DNA of 64,000 nt. It comes from Gymnodinialimonas sp. 202GB13-11. Its GTDB lineage: Bacteria > Pseudomonadota > Alphaproteobacteria > Rhodobacterales > Rhodobacteraceae. The notes beneath the pieces were generated by a model. The model was not told where the DNA came from and made no database searches. It was given only the letters and a program-made list of their open reading frames with translations. The stretch is taken from positions 2,356,001 to 2,420,000 of the forward strand of contig NZ_JBFRBH010000001.1 of assembly GCF_040932485.1 (NCBI RefSeq), written 5' to 3'. Made by a program: the position numbers and the translations under genes. Below are positions 17,327-27,277 of this stretch, piece after piece; position 1 is the first letter of the stretch; the number at the start of each line of letters is the position of its first letter.

Positions 17327-17941
17327 TTAAAGGCCCTGCCCCGGCTTCACATCCTTCAGTTCCATCGCCTGTGCCGGATCGCGCATCATCTGGGCGACCG
17401 GGCTCTGGCGCTTGACGTCCACGCGGTGGCGCAGCGTCAGCACAATGGCACCGACCATCGCGACCAGCAGGATCAGGCCCGAAATCTGGAAAAGCAGGAA
17501 GTAATCGTCGTAAAGGATCAGGCCGAGGGCCTGCGTGTTGTGCGCCACATCTAAGGGCGGCGCGGGGTTGCCGAGGCGCTGGTCAATGCCTTCCGAGAAC
17601 TCCCACGAGCCATAGGCCAGCGTCAGCTGCATCAACAAAACAACGCCGATCAGCCCTGCGACCGGCACGTATTTCGCCATCTCGGCCTTCAACTCGGCAA
17701 AATCCACGTCGAGCATCATGACCACGAACAGGAACAGCACCGCGACCGCGCCCACATAGACGATGATCAGCAGCATCGCGACGAACTCTGCGCCGAGCAG
17801 CACGAACAGGCCCGCCGCGCTCAGGAAAGCCAGGATCAGCCACAGCACCGAATGCACCGGGTTCTTGGAGGCAACCGTGAACAGCCCGCCCGTGATCACC
17901 GACAGCGCGAACAGATAGAAGGTAAAATCAGCTACGGTCAT
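17327..17941 (-). CDS. nuoJ: NADH-quinone oxidoreductase subunit J
   Basis: 204 residues, five predicted membrane segments. The conserved pattern [39 protein letters not shown] in transmembrane segments 2-3 includes the pi-bulge helix region of this subunit. The start overlaps the stop of the carboxymuconolactone decarboxylase-like gene by 4 nt, so the two are coupled. The C-terminal segment is a soluble tail with basic residues. Confidence 0.96.
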   Translation of the reverse strand: MTVADFTFYLFALSVITGGLFTVASKNPVHSVLWLILAFLSAAGLFVLLGAEFVAMLLIIVYVGAVAVLFLFVVMMLDVDFAELKAEMAKYVPVAGLIGVVLLMQLTLAYGSWEFSEGIDQRLGNPAPPLDVAHNTQALGLILYDDYFLLFQISGLILLVAMVGAIVLTLRHRVDVKRQSPVAQMMRDPAQAMELKDVKPGQGL

Positions 17942-18345
17942 GCCTCGTCCCCCTGGATCGCTTCTTGCGCCAGTTCCATGGCCTTCGTCATCGCGGGCAC
18001 CCCGCCAAACATCGCAGCCACACCAATGGTTTCCGCAATCTCCTGCTGCGTGGCACCCGCCTCAATCGCGTGGCGCACCGTCAGCCGGATCTGCGCCTCG
18101 GCCACGGCGCCCTGCACCGTCAACCCCAGAAGCGTCAGCAACAGCCGCGTCTTCGCATCCAACCCGCCGGGGTTGAACTGCTTGCCCATGAACGCCTCCA
18201 GCATCTCTGCCGGAACGGTGGGCCACATCTTATCCATCGAGGTCGGCGTGAACGACGCCATCGCCGGATTGACCGCTTTCAGCCATTCCTGCGTCATGTC
18301 CTGCGTCTGCTTGAACAGCGCCTCGAAGGGGTTCTGATCGCTCAT
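17938..18345 (-). CDS. Carboxymuconolactone decarboxylase-family protein inside nuo operon
   Basis: 135 residues. The AhpD/CMD-like helix pair is visible in the C-terminal half ([58 protein letters not shown]), lacking the CxxC of AhpD. The N-terminal 40 residues resemble a phasin-like amphipathic helix region ([20 protein letters not shown]), which I could not place. The gene is coupled on both sides by 4-nt overlaps (nuoI upstream, nuoJ downstream). Unidentified frames in this position have been reported in the Rhodobacter nuo operon; the role is unknown and a CMD enzyme activity is doubtful without the cysteines. Confidence 0.8.
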   Translation of the reverse strand: MSDQNPFEALFKQTQDMTQEWLKAVNPAMASFTPTSMDKMWPTVPAEMLEAFMGKQFNPGGLDAKTRLLLTLLGLTVQGAVAEAQIRLTVRHAIEAGATQQEIAETIGVAAMFGGVPAMTKAMELAQEAIQGDEA

Positions 18346-18836
18346 CGGTAGGGCGCGTCCAATTCAAGGTTTTTGGCAATCGCCGCTTCCCAACGTTCAC
18401 CGTTATCAAGCAGCTTTTCCTTGTCGTAGAACAGCTCCTCCCGGGTCTCCGTCGCAAACTCGAAGTTCGGCCCTTCCACGATGGCATCGACCGGGCAGGC
18501 CTCCTGACAGAAGCCGCAATAGATGCACTTCGTCATGTCGATGTCGTAGCGGGTGGTGCGACGCGATCCATCTTCGCGCGGCTCGGCATCAATCGTGATC
18601 GCCTGCGCGGGGCACACGGCCTCGCACAGTTTGCACGCGATGCAGCGCTCCTCGCCATTTGGATAGCGGCGCAGCGCATGTTCACCCCGGAATCGTGGGG
18701 ACAGAGGCCCCTTTTCGTGCGGGTAGTTCACCGTGACCTTGGGCGAGAAGAAGTATTTCATCCCCAACCCAAAGGCTTTGAAGAAGTCGGTGAACAGAAA
18801 GTATTTCGCAGCGCGGGTATAGTCGATCTGGGTCAT
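18342..18836 (-). CDS. nuoI: NADH-quinone oxidoreductase subunit I (2x 4Fe-4S)
   Basis: 164 residues. Two ferredoxin-type motifs hold clusters N6a and N6b: Cys 65, 68, 71, 75 and Cys 104, 107, 110, 114. It transfers electrons from NuoG to the N2 cluster in NuoB. The N-terminal amphipathic helix ([12 protein letters not shown]) docks on the membrane arm. It is 3 nt after nuoH and overlaps the following CMD-like gene by 4 nt. Confidence 0.97.
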   Translation of the reverse strand: MTQIDYTRAAKYFLFTDFFKAFGLGMKYFFSPKVTVNYPHEKGPLSPRFRGEHALRRYPNGEERCIACKLCEAVCPAQAITIDAEPREDGSRRTTRYDIDMTKCIYCGFCQEACPVDAIVEGPNFEFATETREELFYDKEKLLDNGERWEAAIAKNLELDAPYR

Positions 18837-18839
18837 TGA

Positions 18840-19874
18840 TCAGCCTCCGATCGCAAAGCGGGCGTAGAACCCGCCGAACACTTCGAACTTCGCCATGAAG
18901 GCCACGAACACCACCCAGAAGAGCGAGAACGGCAGGAACACTTTCCAGCCCAGACGCATCAGCTGATCGTAGCGGTAGCGCGGCACAATCGCCTTCACCA
19001 TCGAGATGGCAAAGAATACCAACAGCATCTTGCCCACCATCCACAGCGCGCCATCAGGCAGGCCGGGAATGGGCGACAGCCAGCCGCCGAAGAACAGCAA
19101 CGTCATCAACGCGCACATCAGGAAGATGGCGATATATTCGCCCGCCATGAACAGAAGGAACGGCGTGGCGGAGTATTCGACCTGATAGCCCGCGACCAGC
19201 TCCGACTCAGCCTCCGGTAGATCGAAGGGCGGACGGTTGGTTTCGGCCAGGGCGCTCACAAAGAACAGCATCACCATCGGCAGATGCGGCAGCCAGTACC
19301 AGCCAAGTAGGCCGTACCCGGTGTCCTGCGCAGCAACGATATTGCCGAAGTTCATCGAACCGGTGGAGATGATCACACCGATGATGATCAAGCCGATGGA
19401 GACCTCATAGGAAATCATCTGCGCGGCGGAGCGTAGGGAGCCCAAGAACGGGTATTTCGAGTTACTCGCCCATCCGCCCATGATCACGCCGTAAACCTCA
19501 AGCGAGGACATGGCGAAGACATAGAGGATGGCGACGTTTAGATCGGCCAAAACCCAAGTATCATTGAACGGAATGACCGCCCAGGCGATGATTGCCAGCA
19601 CGAAAGACGTCAGCGGCGCGATGAAGAACACCGGCCTGTCCGCGCCCGCCGGCACCACAACTTCCTTGATGATGTATTTGAACGCGTCCGCCACGGCCTG
19701 CAGCAAACCGAAGGCGCCCACAACGTTCGGGCCACGGCGCATCATTACGGCGGCCCAGATCTTGCGGTCGCCGTAGACGAGCATCAACAGCGAGATCATC
19801 ACGAACGCGATCACCAACAGGCATTGCGCCGCGATGATCAGGATGATCCCGAGGGTGGTATCGAAAAATTCCAT
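18840..19874 (-). CDS. nuoH: NADH-quinone oxidoreductase subunit H
   Basis: 344 residues, eight predicted membrane segments. It forms the quinone-access channel with NuoB and NuoD. The hallmark loops are present: [37 protein letters not shown] (acidic loop facing the quinone cavity) and the conserved C-terminal [14 protein letters not shown] lipoprotein gene lies between it and nuoG. Confidence 0.97.
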   Translation of the reverse strand: MEFFDTTLGIILIIAAQCLLVIAFVMISLLMLVYGDRKIWAAVMMRRGPNVVGAFGLLQAVADAFKYIIKEVVVPAGADRPVFFIAPLTSFVLAIIAWAVIPFNDTWVLADLNVAILYVFAMSSLEVYGVIMGGWASNSKYPFLGSLRSAAQMISYEVSIGLIIIGVIISTGSMNFGNIVAAQDTGYGLLGWYWLPHLPMVMLFFVSALAETNRPPFDLPEAESELVAGYQVEYSATPFLLFMAGEYIAIFLMCALMTLLFFGGWLSPIPGLPDGALWMVGKMLLVFFAISMVKAIVPRYRYDQLMRLGWKVFLPFSLFWVVFVAFMAKFEVFGGFYARFAIGG

Positions 19875-19916
19875 CGGTCGTTCGTCCCTTGGCTCGGGCC
19901 CTTGTCGATCTTCTTA

Positions 19917-20327
19917 TCAGACCGACGGTATCCCTTGCTCCGCGCAATCTGCCGCAACCACCTGAGCCTCGAGCGTCTGCAACCCGCGCGGGAGTTCCGG
20001 CGAGATGGTGTAAACCGCATCTGCGACCCAAACGCCACCCTCTTCCGTGATACTTGTGCGCACATGTCGCGCAAAAGTATAACCGCGGATCAGCGTGTAT
20101 TGCGCGGCAGCGCAGCGGGTATAGGCATCAAGGTCGGCACGAGTGGCGACACCTGTCATTTGCGCGCGAAAATTCACCAGATCATCGTCCAGCAAACGCG
20201 TTTCGATTCCGTCGTAAGTGGCCGGTGGCGCCTGTTCGAGTGTCGGCCCCTCGGTCTCAGGCACACATCCCGCGATCAAAGCAGCTGCGCAGACACCCGT
20301 CAGGGTGGATAAGGGGCTGCGCAGCAT
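19917..20327 (-). CDS. Putative lipoprotein between nuoG and nuoH
   Basis: 136 residues. A clear lipobox, LIAGC, gives the lipidated Cys at residue 21. The mature domain contains two further cysteines (YTRCAAAQ and VVAADCAEQ) and a strand-rich middle (YTLIRGYTFARHVRTSITEEGGVWVADAVYTIS). Family not recognised. It is embedded in the nuo operon (5 nt after nuoG, 42 nt before nuoH). Together with the other exported products in this cluster it may act in the periplasm on complex I assembly, though only the context suggests this. Confidence 0.7.
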   Translation of the reverse strand: MLRSPLSTLTGVCAAALIAGCVPETEGPTLEQAPPATYDGIETRLLDDDLVNFRAQMTGVATRADLDAYTRCAAAQYTLIRGYTFARHVRTSITEEGGVWVADAVYTISPELPRGLQTLEAQVVAADCAEQGIPSV

Positions 20328-20332
20328 GGGCT

Positions 20333-22351
20333 TTATTCCGCCGCCATCGGCGCGTCTCGCCGCGCTTTGGCATTGGCGCTGAGCTCCGCCATCAGGCTGG
20401 AGGCCCGCGTGATCGGGTTGGTCAGGTAATGATCCGCGATGGGAGAGGCGAAATCACCCGAGCCAAGCGCGCCAAGCGGCAGCGCGTCGCCCTCATTCTC
20501 GGCCACATCGTCGATCATCGCCAGATGCGGGGCGTCTTTCACCATCTCAGCCCGCAGCGCGCCAATCGTGTCGAACGGCAGCGTCGCGCCAACTTCAGCC
20601 GACAAGGCCCGCAGGATCGCCCAGTTCTCGCGCGCATCGCCGGGCGGGAAGCCCGCGCGCATCGCCAGCTGGGGCCGCCCTTCGGTGTTCACGAAGAGGC
20701 CCTGCTCTTCCGTGTAGGCCGCACCCGGTAGGATCACATCGGCCCGGTGCGCGCCGCGATCCCCGTGGGAGCCTTGGTAGATCACAAACGGACCAGCCGC
20801 GATCTCAACCTCATCGGCACCCATGTTGTAGACAACAGCAGCATCTTGGACCGCCGCCATTGCATCGGGGTTCGTTGCCCCCACATCCATCGCACCGACG
20901 CGGCCTGCCGCCGTGTGAAGCACCAACAGCTTTGAATTCATCGCAGCGGCTGCAGCCTGTGCATGGGCCAAGACTGCCTCGCCATCTTCGCCCTGCAAAG
21001 CACCCTGTCCGATGACCACTATGGAATTCTTCTCCTTCACATCGCCGAATTTGTGCTCCGTCAGCTTTTTCAGTGCCGCGCGATCCGTGCCCATGTGGAC
21101 ATATTCATATGTCAGATCAACGGGTTCGCCGATAAGCGCCACATTGGCACCCTTGCTCCATGCTTTGCGAATACGCGCGTTCAGAACCGGTGCTTCAACA
21201 CGCGGGTTCGTCCCGATCAGCATGATGTACTCTGCATCGTCGAGATCTTCGACAGAAGCCGTGCCGACGTAAGCCGCGCGGTTGCCCGAGGGCAGCTTCG
21301 CGCCATCGGTGCGGCATTCGACAACACCGCCCTGCCCTTCAACCAAAGCCTTCAGCGCAAACGCCGCTTCGGTCGAGGCCAGATCACCGACCAGACCGGC
21401 CAGCTTGGACGCGCCTTTGATCTTCTCAGCGGCCAGACCCATCGCCTCGCCCCAGCTTGCCGGGCGCAGCTTGCCGTTCTCGCGGATGTATGGCTTGTCG
21501 AGCCGCTGGCGGCGCAACCCGTCCCAGACATAGCGCGACTTGTCGGACAGCCATTCCTCGTTCACGCCGTCATGGTTGCGCGGCAGGATACGCATGACCT
21601 CACGGCCCTTCGTGTCAACGCGAATGTTCGACCCCAACGCATCCATCACGTCGATGCTTTCGGTCTTGGTCAGTTCCCATGGGCGCGCAGTAAAGCTGTA
21701 AGGCTTCGACGTGAGCGCACCGACCGGACAGAGATCGACGATATTGCCCTGCATCTCTGACTCGAGCGTCTGACCCAGATAGGAGGTGATCTCCGAATCC
21801 TCACCCCGACCCGTCTGCCCCATCTCGGGCATACCGGCGACTTCGGTGATAAACCGCACGCAGCGGGTGCAGGAAATGCAGCGCGTCATCGCGGTGCCGA
21901 CCAATGGCCCCAGCTCCAGCTCGGTCGCGGCGCGCTTGGGCTCGCGGTAACGCGAGAAGTCCACGCCGTACGCCATGGCCTGATCCTGCAGGTCACATTC
22001 GCCGCCCTGATCGCAGATCGGGCAATCGAGCGGGTGGTTGATGAGTAGAAACTCCATCACCCCTTCGCGGGCCTTCTTCACCATGGGGGAATTCGTCTTG
22101 ATCACCGGCGGCTGGCCCTCAGGCCCGGGGCGCAAGTCTTTCACCTGCATCGCACAGGAGGCGGCGGGTTTCGGCGGGCCGCCCACAACTTCCACAAGGC
22201 ACATCCGGCAATTGCCCGCGATGGACAGACGCTCGTGATAGCAGAAACGTGGAATTTCGATCCCGGCCTGCTCACAGGCCTGGATCAGGGTCATGGCTGG
22301 ATCAACTTCGATCTCGTTCTCATCGATGATGATCTTGCGCAAATCGCTCAT
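20333..22351 (-). CDS. nuoG: NADH-quinone oxidoreductase subunit G
   Basis: 672 residues. The N-terminal ferredoxin domain binds [2Fe-2S] N1b through Cys 37, 48, 51 and 66. Next comes the His-Cys3 motif [14 protein letters not shown] for N5 and a [10 protein letters not shown] motif with a distant Cys for N4. A molybdopterin-oxidoreductase-like domain without the cofactor fills the rest. Length matches the alphaproteobacterial/mitochondrial NuoG (about 670-690) rather than the 900-residue E. coli form. It is followed by a lipoprotein gene and nuoH. Confidence 0.97.
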   Translation of the reverse strand: MSDLRKIIIDENEIEVDPAMTLIQACEQAGIEIPRFCYHERLSIAGNCRMCLVEVVGGPPKPAASCAMQVKDLRPGPEGQPPVIKTNSPMVKKAREGVMEFLLINHPLDCPICDQGGECDLQDQAMAYGVDFSRYREPKRAATELELGPLVGTAMTRCISCTRCVRFITEVAGMPEMGQTGRGEDSEITSYLGQTLESEMQGNIVDLCPVGALTSKPYSFTARPWELTKTESIDVMDALGSNIRVDTKGREVMRILPRNHDGVNEEWLSDKSRYVWDGLRRQRLDKPYIRENGKLRPASWGEAMGLAAEKIKGASKLAGLVGDLASTEAAFALKALVEGQGGVVECRTDGAKLPSGNRAAYVGTASVEDLDDAEYIMLIGTNPRVEAPVLNARIRKAWSKGANVALIGEPVDLTYEYVHMGTDRAALKKLTEHKFGDVKEKNSIVVIGQGALQGEDGEAVLAHAQAAAAAMNSKLLVLHTAAGRVGAMDVGATNPDAMAAVQDAAVVYNMGADEVEIAAGPFVIYQGSHGDRGAHRADVILPGAAYTEEQGLFVNTEGRPQLAMRAGFPPGDARENWAILRALSAEVGATLPFDTIGALRAEMVKDAPHLAMIDDVAENEGDALPLGALGSGDFASPIADHYLTNPITRASSLMAELSANAKARRDAPMAAE

Positions 22352-22408
22352 GGGGACCGGTCCTTTCCCTGAACGCGCCCGCGCGCGCTCTCATGTCTGG
22401 ACCGTCTT

Positions 22409-22840
22409 CTAACCCCCGCGGAGCAATCTGCCAATCTGGGAACCGGCGGTAATTTCGTCGCGCCCCACGCGACACACGGCTGCCGCGTCCCCAGCATCCA
22501 CACCGCGCGCGGCAAACCAGTCGCGCATGATGGCGCGGTAGCGCTCCTGCTCGGTGCGGTCATCAATGAACGCGTCCACATCGCGACGTTCCACACCCAG
22601 ATCCTGCGCCCGGTCCACCAGACCTTCTGCAAAGGCCCAGGCCCGCACCATGCGGGGGCGAATATCATCGCACACGTTCTGGATATGACGTCCGACAGAA
22701 ATCGTCGTCAGTCCGGCGTGAATTTCCGGATCATCGCGCAAGACCTGCCAGCTTGCGTTCTGCGCATGGCCGATCGTCGTGAACAGCCCGGTCACCAGCA
22801 GCACACCTGCAGCGGCTGCGATACGGAAGGGGGTAAGCAT
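22409..22840 (-). CDS. Secreted DUF5333-like protein in nuo operon (copy 1)
   Basis: 143 residues from the ATG at 22840, preceded by AAAGGGA. The longer frame to 22984 adds no plausible signal. The chosen start gives a signal peptide (FRIAAAAGVLLVTGLFTTIGHAQ). The mature part has two Cys (NVCDDIRP, AAVCRVGRDE), a helix-rich centre and a terminal block GDAAAVCRVGRDEITAGSQIGRLLR. This block is shared with the lipoprotein gene at 24331 ([25 protein letters not shown]), so the two are paralogs. I recall this family as DUF5333, restricted to Rhodobacteraceae and found in nuo operons. The function is unknown. Confidence 0.75.
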   Translation of the reverse strand: MLTPFRIAAAAGVLLVTGLFTTIGHAQNASWQVLRDDPEIHAGLTTISVGRHIQNVCDDIRPRMVRAWAFAEGLVDRAQDLGVERRDVDAFIDDRTEQERYRAIMRDWFAARGVDAGDAAAVCRVGRDEITAGSQIGRLLRGG

Positions 22841-22944
22841 TTTTATTGTCCCTTTGAATAGGTTGGCCCGTTTCCAGAGACGGACATGGGGACAAGGCCC
22901 CATGTTATTCAATGTCACGAATGAGTCATCACGCCTTTCGGCAT

Positions 22945-23301
22945 CTATTCGCCAACCGGCACGTCGCATCCTGCCGCGGACCAAAGGCTTTCCTCACCCA
23001 CGGCGCGCCAGCCAAAGAACAGCGGCACAGTCTCAAGGTCATAATCAAGGCAATGGGCCTGCATCGCCTCCAGGGCGGCTTCACGCGCCTCAAACGGGAC
23101 CGCCCGGCCATTCAGCGTACGCACAACCAATCCACCTTGAATCGGGATCGGCTCGATCTCAGAGCCGTCGGGCAAAGCGACGGGGTTGAAGATGATTACG
23201 GCTGGATCCGCCTGAACCTGCAATGGTCCGATGGAGGTGACATAGACCTGCGGCGTCACGCAGGCCGCAAGGGCCAGCGGCAACGCAGGCCAAAGCCTCA
23301 T
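22945..23301 (-). CDS. Putative lipoprotein in nuo operon
   Basis: 118 residues. The lipobox ALAAC gives the lipidated Cys at residue 14. The mature part looks beta-rich (VYVTSIGPLQVQADPAVIIFNP, IEPIPIQGGLVVRTLNG) and ends with two cysteines. Family not recognised. Its start overlaps the stop of the 23298 membrane-protein gene by 4 nt, so the two are translated together, and it lies between nuoF and nuoG. Confidence 0.6.
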   Translation of the reverse strand: MRLWPALPLALAACVTPQVYVTSIGPLQVQADPAVIIFNPVALPDGSEIEPIPIQGGLVVRTLNGRAVPFEAREAALEAMQAHCLDYDLETVPLFFGWRAVGEESLWSAAGCDVPVGE

Positions 23302-23555
23302 ATCCGCACGCCCCAGAAAGTGATGATCAGCCAGACCAGCAAGGTCAGGAAAAGGATGGCCAGAATGATGTAGATCGCCGCTTCCATCCGCTCAGGTGTA
23401 TTCAGCACGATTGCGATGCCCGAGGCTACCATGCCACCCATCACCGCACCCAGAATGCCGCCGCCGACGCCCCATAGCTGATAGCACAGGCCTGCACCCG
23501 CGACGGCGCAGACCAGATAAATGATCGCCAGAGAATACCAGTATACGCGAACCAT
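23298..23555 (-). CDS. Small membrane protein in nuo operon
   Basis: 85 residues with three predicted hydrophobic segments (SLAIIYLVCAVAGAGLCYQLW, GAVMGGMVASGIAIVL, AAIYIILAILFLTLLVWLIITFW). Glycine-zipper-like spacing (GVGGGILGAVMGGM) is seen in the middle segment. Unrecognised family. It is coupled to the lipoprotein gene at 22945 by an ATGA overlap. No gene is seen in the 136 bp upstream, so a promoter could lie there. Confidence 0.6.
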   Translation of the reverse strand: MVRVYWYSLAIIYLVCAVAGAGLCYQLWGVGGGILGAVMGGMVASGIAIVLNTPERMEAAIYIILAILFLTLLVWLIITFWGVRI

Positions 23556-23691
23556 ACGAGCTGCCCTCTTGCCCTCAGGATGCCGCCGCGATGCATAGCG
23601 CTCGCGCGGTCATTTTGCGGCGAGGATAGGAAAATCACCTGAATCCAGCAAGATCACGCGCTGCGGCTGTCAAACGGGTGAGTCCTCACGG

Positions 23692-24141
23692 TCACAGCCC
23701 GTCAGGTGCGTCTCCCGGGCAAAGGCCGAAGAAGTGCCAAGCGCCAAACTCGGGATCATCAACGCCAACAAAGTTCGCCCGCACGGCGATGGTTGTGTTT
23801 TCTGGGCATCTGACCGATCGCGCAAAAGCGGCCACCTCCGCGCGCTGATCCGTGCCGAACTCGAACGGTTCTGCCCCGTCCAGCACGAAAACCTCTGTCA
23901 TGGTTTCCCGTTCATCGCGTGGGGCGCACGGGACGGACGGATGGCAGGGACCCAGCCCCTGATCGACGTTCAAAAAGGTCCGAATGACATAATGTGCGCC
24001 CTCGACGTCGACCACGCTTCGAGTTTCAGGCGGCTGGATCGATGCATAGGAACGCGGATGATCGGACGCATCGGGGGCGCAAGCGCAAAGCGCGATGATG
24101 GGAGCGGCGATTGTGGGTCTAACCCGCAACAAGCAGTCCAA
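23692..24141 (-). CDS. Possible lipoprotein in nuo operon
   Basis: 149 residues with a TTG start; TTG codons slightly downstream are alternatives. The N-terminus contains a short hydrophobic run ending in CACA (PIIALCACAPDAS), which would serve as a weak lipobox. The mature domain has a pair of Cys (LGPCHPSVPCAPRDE) and ends AWHFFGLCPGDAPDG. Family not recognised. Its start overlaps the end of the small 24119 frame by 23 nt, which suggests coupling. Codon usage looks typical of the region. Confidence 0.5.
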   Translation of the reverse strand: MDCLLRVRPTIAAPIIALCACAPDASDHPRSYASIQPPETRSVVDVEGAHYVIRTFLNVDQGLGPCHPSVPCAPRDERETMTEVFVLDGAEPFEFGTDQRAEVAAFARSVRCPENTTIAVRANFVGVDDPEFGAWHFFGLCPGDAPDGL

Positions 24142-24319
24142 GGCGTGCCAAAGGCCCTGCCCGCATACGCGCCCAAAGCCCGCGAAACCCTCCGATCAGC
24201 TCTGGCGGCATCGCTTGGGGTTCACATTCAGGTGCAAGGTTGCCGACTGTGTGCGCAGCGCGCAATCGATCCTGCACTTCTCGCTCTAGCACTTTCACAT
24301 TCACATGTCCGTAACACAT
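24119..24319 (-). CDS. Possible 66-residue small protein
   Basis: ATG at 24319 has GGGAG 7 nt upstream and starts 11 nt after the stop of the 24331 gene, so the spacing fits an operon. The product is soluble and basic (VKVLEREVQDRLRAAHTVG, FRGLWARMRAGPLARLGLLVAG) with no recognisable domain. Its 3' end overlaps the next gene. It could be a chance frame; the good ribosome-binding site and position are the only support. Confidence 0.35.
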   Translation of the reverse strand: MCYGHVNVKVLEREVQDRLRAAHTVGNLAPECEPQAMPPELIGGFRGLWARMRAGPLARLGLLVAG

Positions 24320-24330
24320 GAGCGTCTCCC

Positions 24331-24708
24331 TCAGCGCAGGAAGCGGCCAATCTGGCTGCCCGCGGCAACTTCACGTTCCGCATAGGCACAAAGGGCAGCA
24401 GCATCACCCGGTGTCACGCCCTGGCGGCCCATCTCGGAAATCACATCTTCGATAATGCGATCTTCGGGTGTGTTCTGGATGGCCTGCAAGACATCCAATT
24501 CCGAATATCCTGACGCCAACATCTGATCGACAAACCCCTCAGTTAGCTGCTCGATGGAATTGCGCATCTGATATTGCGGGCAAATCCCGGCCATTATGTC
24601 AGCGGTCGCGGCATTTCCCGCAAACGCTTCGAATTGCGCCTGCACGCCAGTGGGCTGCGAAACGCACCCTGCAAGCGCGATCAAGGCAACAGCAGCAAAC
24701 GCCCTCAT
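24331..24708 (-). CDS. DUF5333-like lipoprotein in nuo operon (copy 2)
   Basis: 125 residues. The lipobox ALAGC gives the lipidated Cys at residue 15. The mature protein is helix-rich, and its end [25 protein letters not shown] matches the secreted product of 22409, including the Cys and the SQIGR[FL]LR terminus. It overlaps the nuoF stop by 4 nt and is thus coupled to nuoF. Two diverged copies flanking nuoF and nuoG, one lipidated and one apparently free, suggest related roles at the membrane and in the periplasm. Function unknown. Confidence 0.75.
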   Translation of the reverse strand: MRAFAAVALIALAGCVSQPTGVQAQFEAFAGNAATADIMAGICPQYQMRNSIEQLTEGFVDQMLASGYSELDVLQAIQNTPEDRIIEDVISEMGRQGVTPGDAAALCAYAEREVAAGSQIGRFLR

Positions 24709-26000
24709 TCCGCAGCCACCTGTACGGTGCCGTCGCGGCGCACCTTAATGCGGTCTTCGATCTCGTCACGGAAGTTGCGGATCAGGCCCTGAATCGGCCA
24801 TGCGGCTGCGTCACCAAGGGCACAGATCGTGTGACCTTCGACCTGCTTGGTCACATCCCACAGCATGTCGATCTCTTCGACATTTGCCTCGCCCTTCACG
24901 AGACGCTCCATCACCCGCATCATCCAGCCGGTGCCTTCGCGGCAGGGCGTGCACTGGCCGCAGGATTCGTGCTTGTAGAAGCACGCCAAACGCCAGATCG
25001 CCTTGATGATATCGGTCTGCTTGTCCATCACGATCACCGCCGCCGTGCCAAGGCCAGACCCCAGCTCGTTGCGCAGGTAGTCGAAATCCATGATGGCGTC
25101 TTTCATGTTCTCTCCGCGCACGCAGGGAACGGACGAGCCGCCGGGGATCACCGCCTTGAGGTTGTCCCAACCGCCGCGGATACCGCCGCAATGCGTCTCG
25201 ATCAGCTCCTCGAATGTGATCGACATCGCCTCTTCGACGACGCAGGGCTGATTCACGTGGCCGGAAATGGCGAACAGCTTGGTGCCCGCATTGTTCGGGC
25301 GACCAAAACCAGCAAACCATTCCGCACCGCGACGCAGGATTGTCGGCACAACGGCAATCGATTCGACGTTGTTCACGGTCGTCGGGCAGCCGTAAAGGCC
25401 CGCGCCCGCCGGGAAGGGCGGCTTCATGCGGGGCATGCCCTTGCGACCTTCCAGCGATTCCAGAAGCGCAGTTTCTTCGCCGCAGATATAGGCCCCTGCC
25501 CCGTGGTGCAGGTAAAGGTCGAAATCCCAGCCGGATTTGGCGGCGTTCTTGCCCAATAGGCCCGCATCGTAAGCCCCATCAATCGCAGCCTGCAGCGCCT
25601 CGCGCTCGCGGATATATTCGCCGCGGATGTAGATGTAGCAGGCGTTGGCGTTCATCGCGAAAGACGCGATCAGGCAGCCTTCAATCAGCGTGTGGGGATC
25701 ATTGCGCATAATCTCCCGGTCCTTGCAGGTGCCAGGCTCGGATTCGTCCGCATTCACCACCAGATAGGCCGGGCGTCCGTCCGATTCCTTGGGCATGAAC
25801 GACCATTTCAGACCCGTCGGGAAGCCCGCGCCACCGCGTCCACGCAGTCCGGAGGCCTTCATGATCTCCACGATCTTGTCGCGCCCCAAGCCGATCAAGT
25901 CCTTCGTCCCATCCCAATGGCCACGCGCCTTTGCGCCCGCCAGGGTACGGTCATGCATCCCGTAGATGTTGGTGAAGATCCGGTCTTTGTCCTGCAACAT
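24705..26000 (-). CDS. nuoF: NADH-quinone oxidoreductase subunit F
   Basis: 431 residues. It binds FMN and NADH and carries the N3 [4Fe-4S] cluster. The Gly-rich NADH/FMN site ([19 protein letters not shown], residues 50-68) is followed by [19 protein letters not shown] and [17 protein letters not shown]. Near the C-terminus is the cluster motif [15 protein letters not shown] with a distant Cys in [13 protein letters not shown]. The stop overlaps the DUF5333-like lipoprotein gene; 42 nt separate it from the upstream DUF5337-like gene. Confidence 0.97.
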   Translation of the reverse strand: MLQDKDRIFTNIYGMHDRTLAGAKARGHWDGTKDLIGLGRDKIVEIMKASGLRGRGGAGFPTGLKWSFMPKESDGRPAYLVVNADESEPGTCKDREIMRNDPHTLIEGCLIASFAMNANACYIYIRGEYIREREALQAAIDGAYDAGLLGKNAAKSGWDFDLYLHHGAGAYICGEETALLESLEGRKGMPRMKPPFPAGAGLYGCPTTVNNVESIAVVPTILRRGAEWFAGFGRPNNAGTKLFAISGHVNQPCVVEEAMSITFEELIETHCGGIRGGWDNLKAVIPGGSSVPCVRGENMKDAIMDFDYLRNELGSGLGTAAVIVMDKQTDIIKAIWRLACFYKHESCGQCTPCREGTGWMMRVMERLVKGEANVEEIDMLWDVTKQVEGHTICALGDAAAWPIQGLIRNFRDEIEDRIKVRRDGTVQVAAE

Positions 26001-26042
26001 TGGCTAAATCCTTGATCGCTCGCGCGGGGTCTGGTCGCGCGT

Positions 26043-26276
26043 CTAGCTTTGTCTGCGCTCTTTCCACACCCAATACGTCACCACAAGCGCCCAGACCAGT
26101 GCCCCAATCGCCGCAAGGTCAAAGAGGAACACCACGCGCGTGGGCCAGCCCATTTGCCCGCCCACAAACTGCGCGCCCATCCACAGCACCATGGTGGCGG
26201 CCATCACGACAGCCGCACGGCGGATCTGGCGCACGCGGCGTTGTTCTTCGGGCGATACAGGCTTTTTCTCAGGCAT
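26043..26276 (-). CDS. DUF5337-like small membrane protein in nuo operon
   Basis: 77 residues from the second in-frame ATG (26276). The first ATG at 26288 would begin inside the terminator stem region. Two hydrophobic segments (AAVVMAATMVLWMGAQFVGG and VVFLFDLAAIGALVWALVVTYWVW) follow a charged N-terminus (PEEQRRVRQIRR), and a charged tail WKERRQS follows. I recall this as the DUF5337 family of Rhodobacteraceae, always near nuoF. An intrinsic terminator sits just upstream, so expression may depend on read-through or on its own promoter. Confidence 0.7.
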   Translation of the reverse strand: MPEKKPVSPEEQRRVRQIRRAAVVMAATMVLWMGAQFVGGQMGWPTRVVFLFDLAAIGALVWALVVTYWVWKERRQS

Positions 26277-26285
26277 CAGTGGCCC

Positions 26286-26318
26286 CAAAAAGAAAGCTGC
26301 GCGACCGGGCCGCGCAGC
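26286..26318 (-). terminator. Intrinsic terminator inside nuo cluster, before DUF5337/nuoF
   Basis: On the minus strand GCTGCGCG, a 7-nt loop and CGCGCAGC (plus 26296-26318) are followed by TTTCTTTTT (plus 26287-26295). It lies 56 nt past the stop of the 26374 gene and 10 nt before the DUF5337-like start codon. Confidence 0.8.
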
Positions 26319-26373
26319 GTGATGATGTCGTCAGGTTGCATATCTCACCTAATGAAGGGCTGCGGCCCAAGGT

Positions 26374-27141
26374 TTAATATACATCTCCGTCATCGACTTT
26401 CTTGGAAAACTCGGTCTCACCGCCTGCGGCCAAAAGGCTCGCCTGTTCGACCCAGTTGTCACGGCTGACGCGGCCTTTGAACCCTTTGAGGTTCTGGTCA
26501 ACCCAAGCCACCTCTTCTGCGTTCCAGGCCGCGATCTGATCGAAATGGTAGAAACCAAGCTCGTTGCAAAGGGTTTCCATCTTCGGCCCAACACCCTTGA
26601 TCCGCTTCAGGTCATCGGCTTGCCCGCCGCGCGGGCCGTCGAGGGCCTCAGGTCGCGTGCCAGGGCCGGGGTCAGCAGCTGGCGCAGCAGCGGCGGCACT
26701 TGCGGCAGCAGCAGCTTCGGCTTCGGCGGCGCGGGCCGCTTCGGCCTCAGCGGCGGCATTGGCCTCAGCTTCGGCGGCCGCAGCAGCGCGGGCAGCTTCG
26801 GCTTCAGCGGCGGCTGCGGCTTCCGCCTCACGTGCGGCGTCCGCAGCGCTGGTATCAGCCGCAGCGGCGGCCGGGGCGGTTGCGGCGGCCGTCTTAGCCG
26901 CGGTCGATGACCCGCCTGCGCTTGCCTGCCCAGACCCCGCGTTATGCGGCGTCGCGGGCGCGCGGCACATCGTGATCGTCAGAATGGCGCCCAGAATAAG
27001 CAGCACAAGCACGCCCATGAACGCGCCCTGCATAAAGCTCCAACCGCCCAAAACCCAAAGTGCTGCCGCCGTGAAGACGCCAACCAAAGCGGCAATCCCC
27101 CAGGTCCAGGCCAGGCATTCCACTCCACCGGATTTGTTCAT
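26374..27141 (-). CDS. Membrane protein with Ala/Glu-rich stalk and C-terminal HhH-like domain
   Basis: 255 residues from the ATG at 27141, which has a GGGGGG stretch upstream; an ATG at 27159 is the alternative. Two membrane segments (about residues 10-30 and 36-56) lead into roughly 100 residues of Ala/Glu/Thr low complexity with AEAEAARAAAA-type repeats, likely a long helix or flexible stalk. The last ~88 residues contain DDLKRIKGVGPKMETL, a helix-hairpin-helix-like motif, and [10 protein letters not shown], then KGRVSRDNW. The same domain forms the C-terminus of NuoE, encoded just upstream. The domain also occurs as a C-terminal extension of other alphaproteobacterial proteins (for example some L21). 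Possibly a membrane-tethered partner of the NADH-dehydrogenase module; this is inference. Confidence 0.8.
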   Translation of the reverse strand: MNKSGGVECLAWTWGIAALVGVFTAAALWVLGGWSFMQGAFMGVLVLLILGAILTITMCRAPATPHNAGSGQASAGGSSTAAKTAAATAPAAAAADTSAADAAREAEAAAAAEAEAARAAAAAEAEANAAAEAEAARAAEAEAAAAASAAAAAPAADPGPGTRPEALDGPRGGQADDLKRIKGVGPKMETLCNELGFYHFDQIAAWNAEEVAWVDQNLKGFKGRVSRDNWVEQASLLAAGGETEFSKKVDDGDVY

Positions 27142-27277
27142 TGTAAGACCCCCCGTCATTCAACGTTTTTATCGTGTCGCTGGGAGTCTTAGCGCAGGAT
27201 TCGGCCCCTGTCTTCCGCAACATTGACAGATTGCCGCAGCTTTGCAGCGGGGCCACACATTTTCCCCGCCTGAAAGG

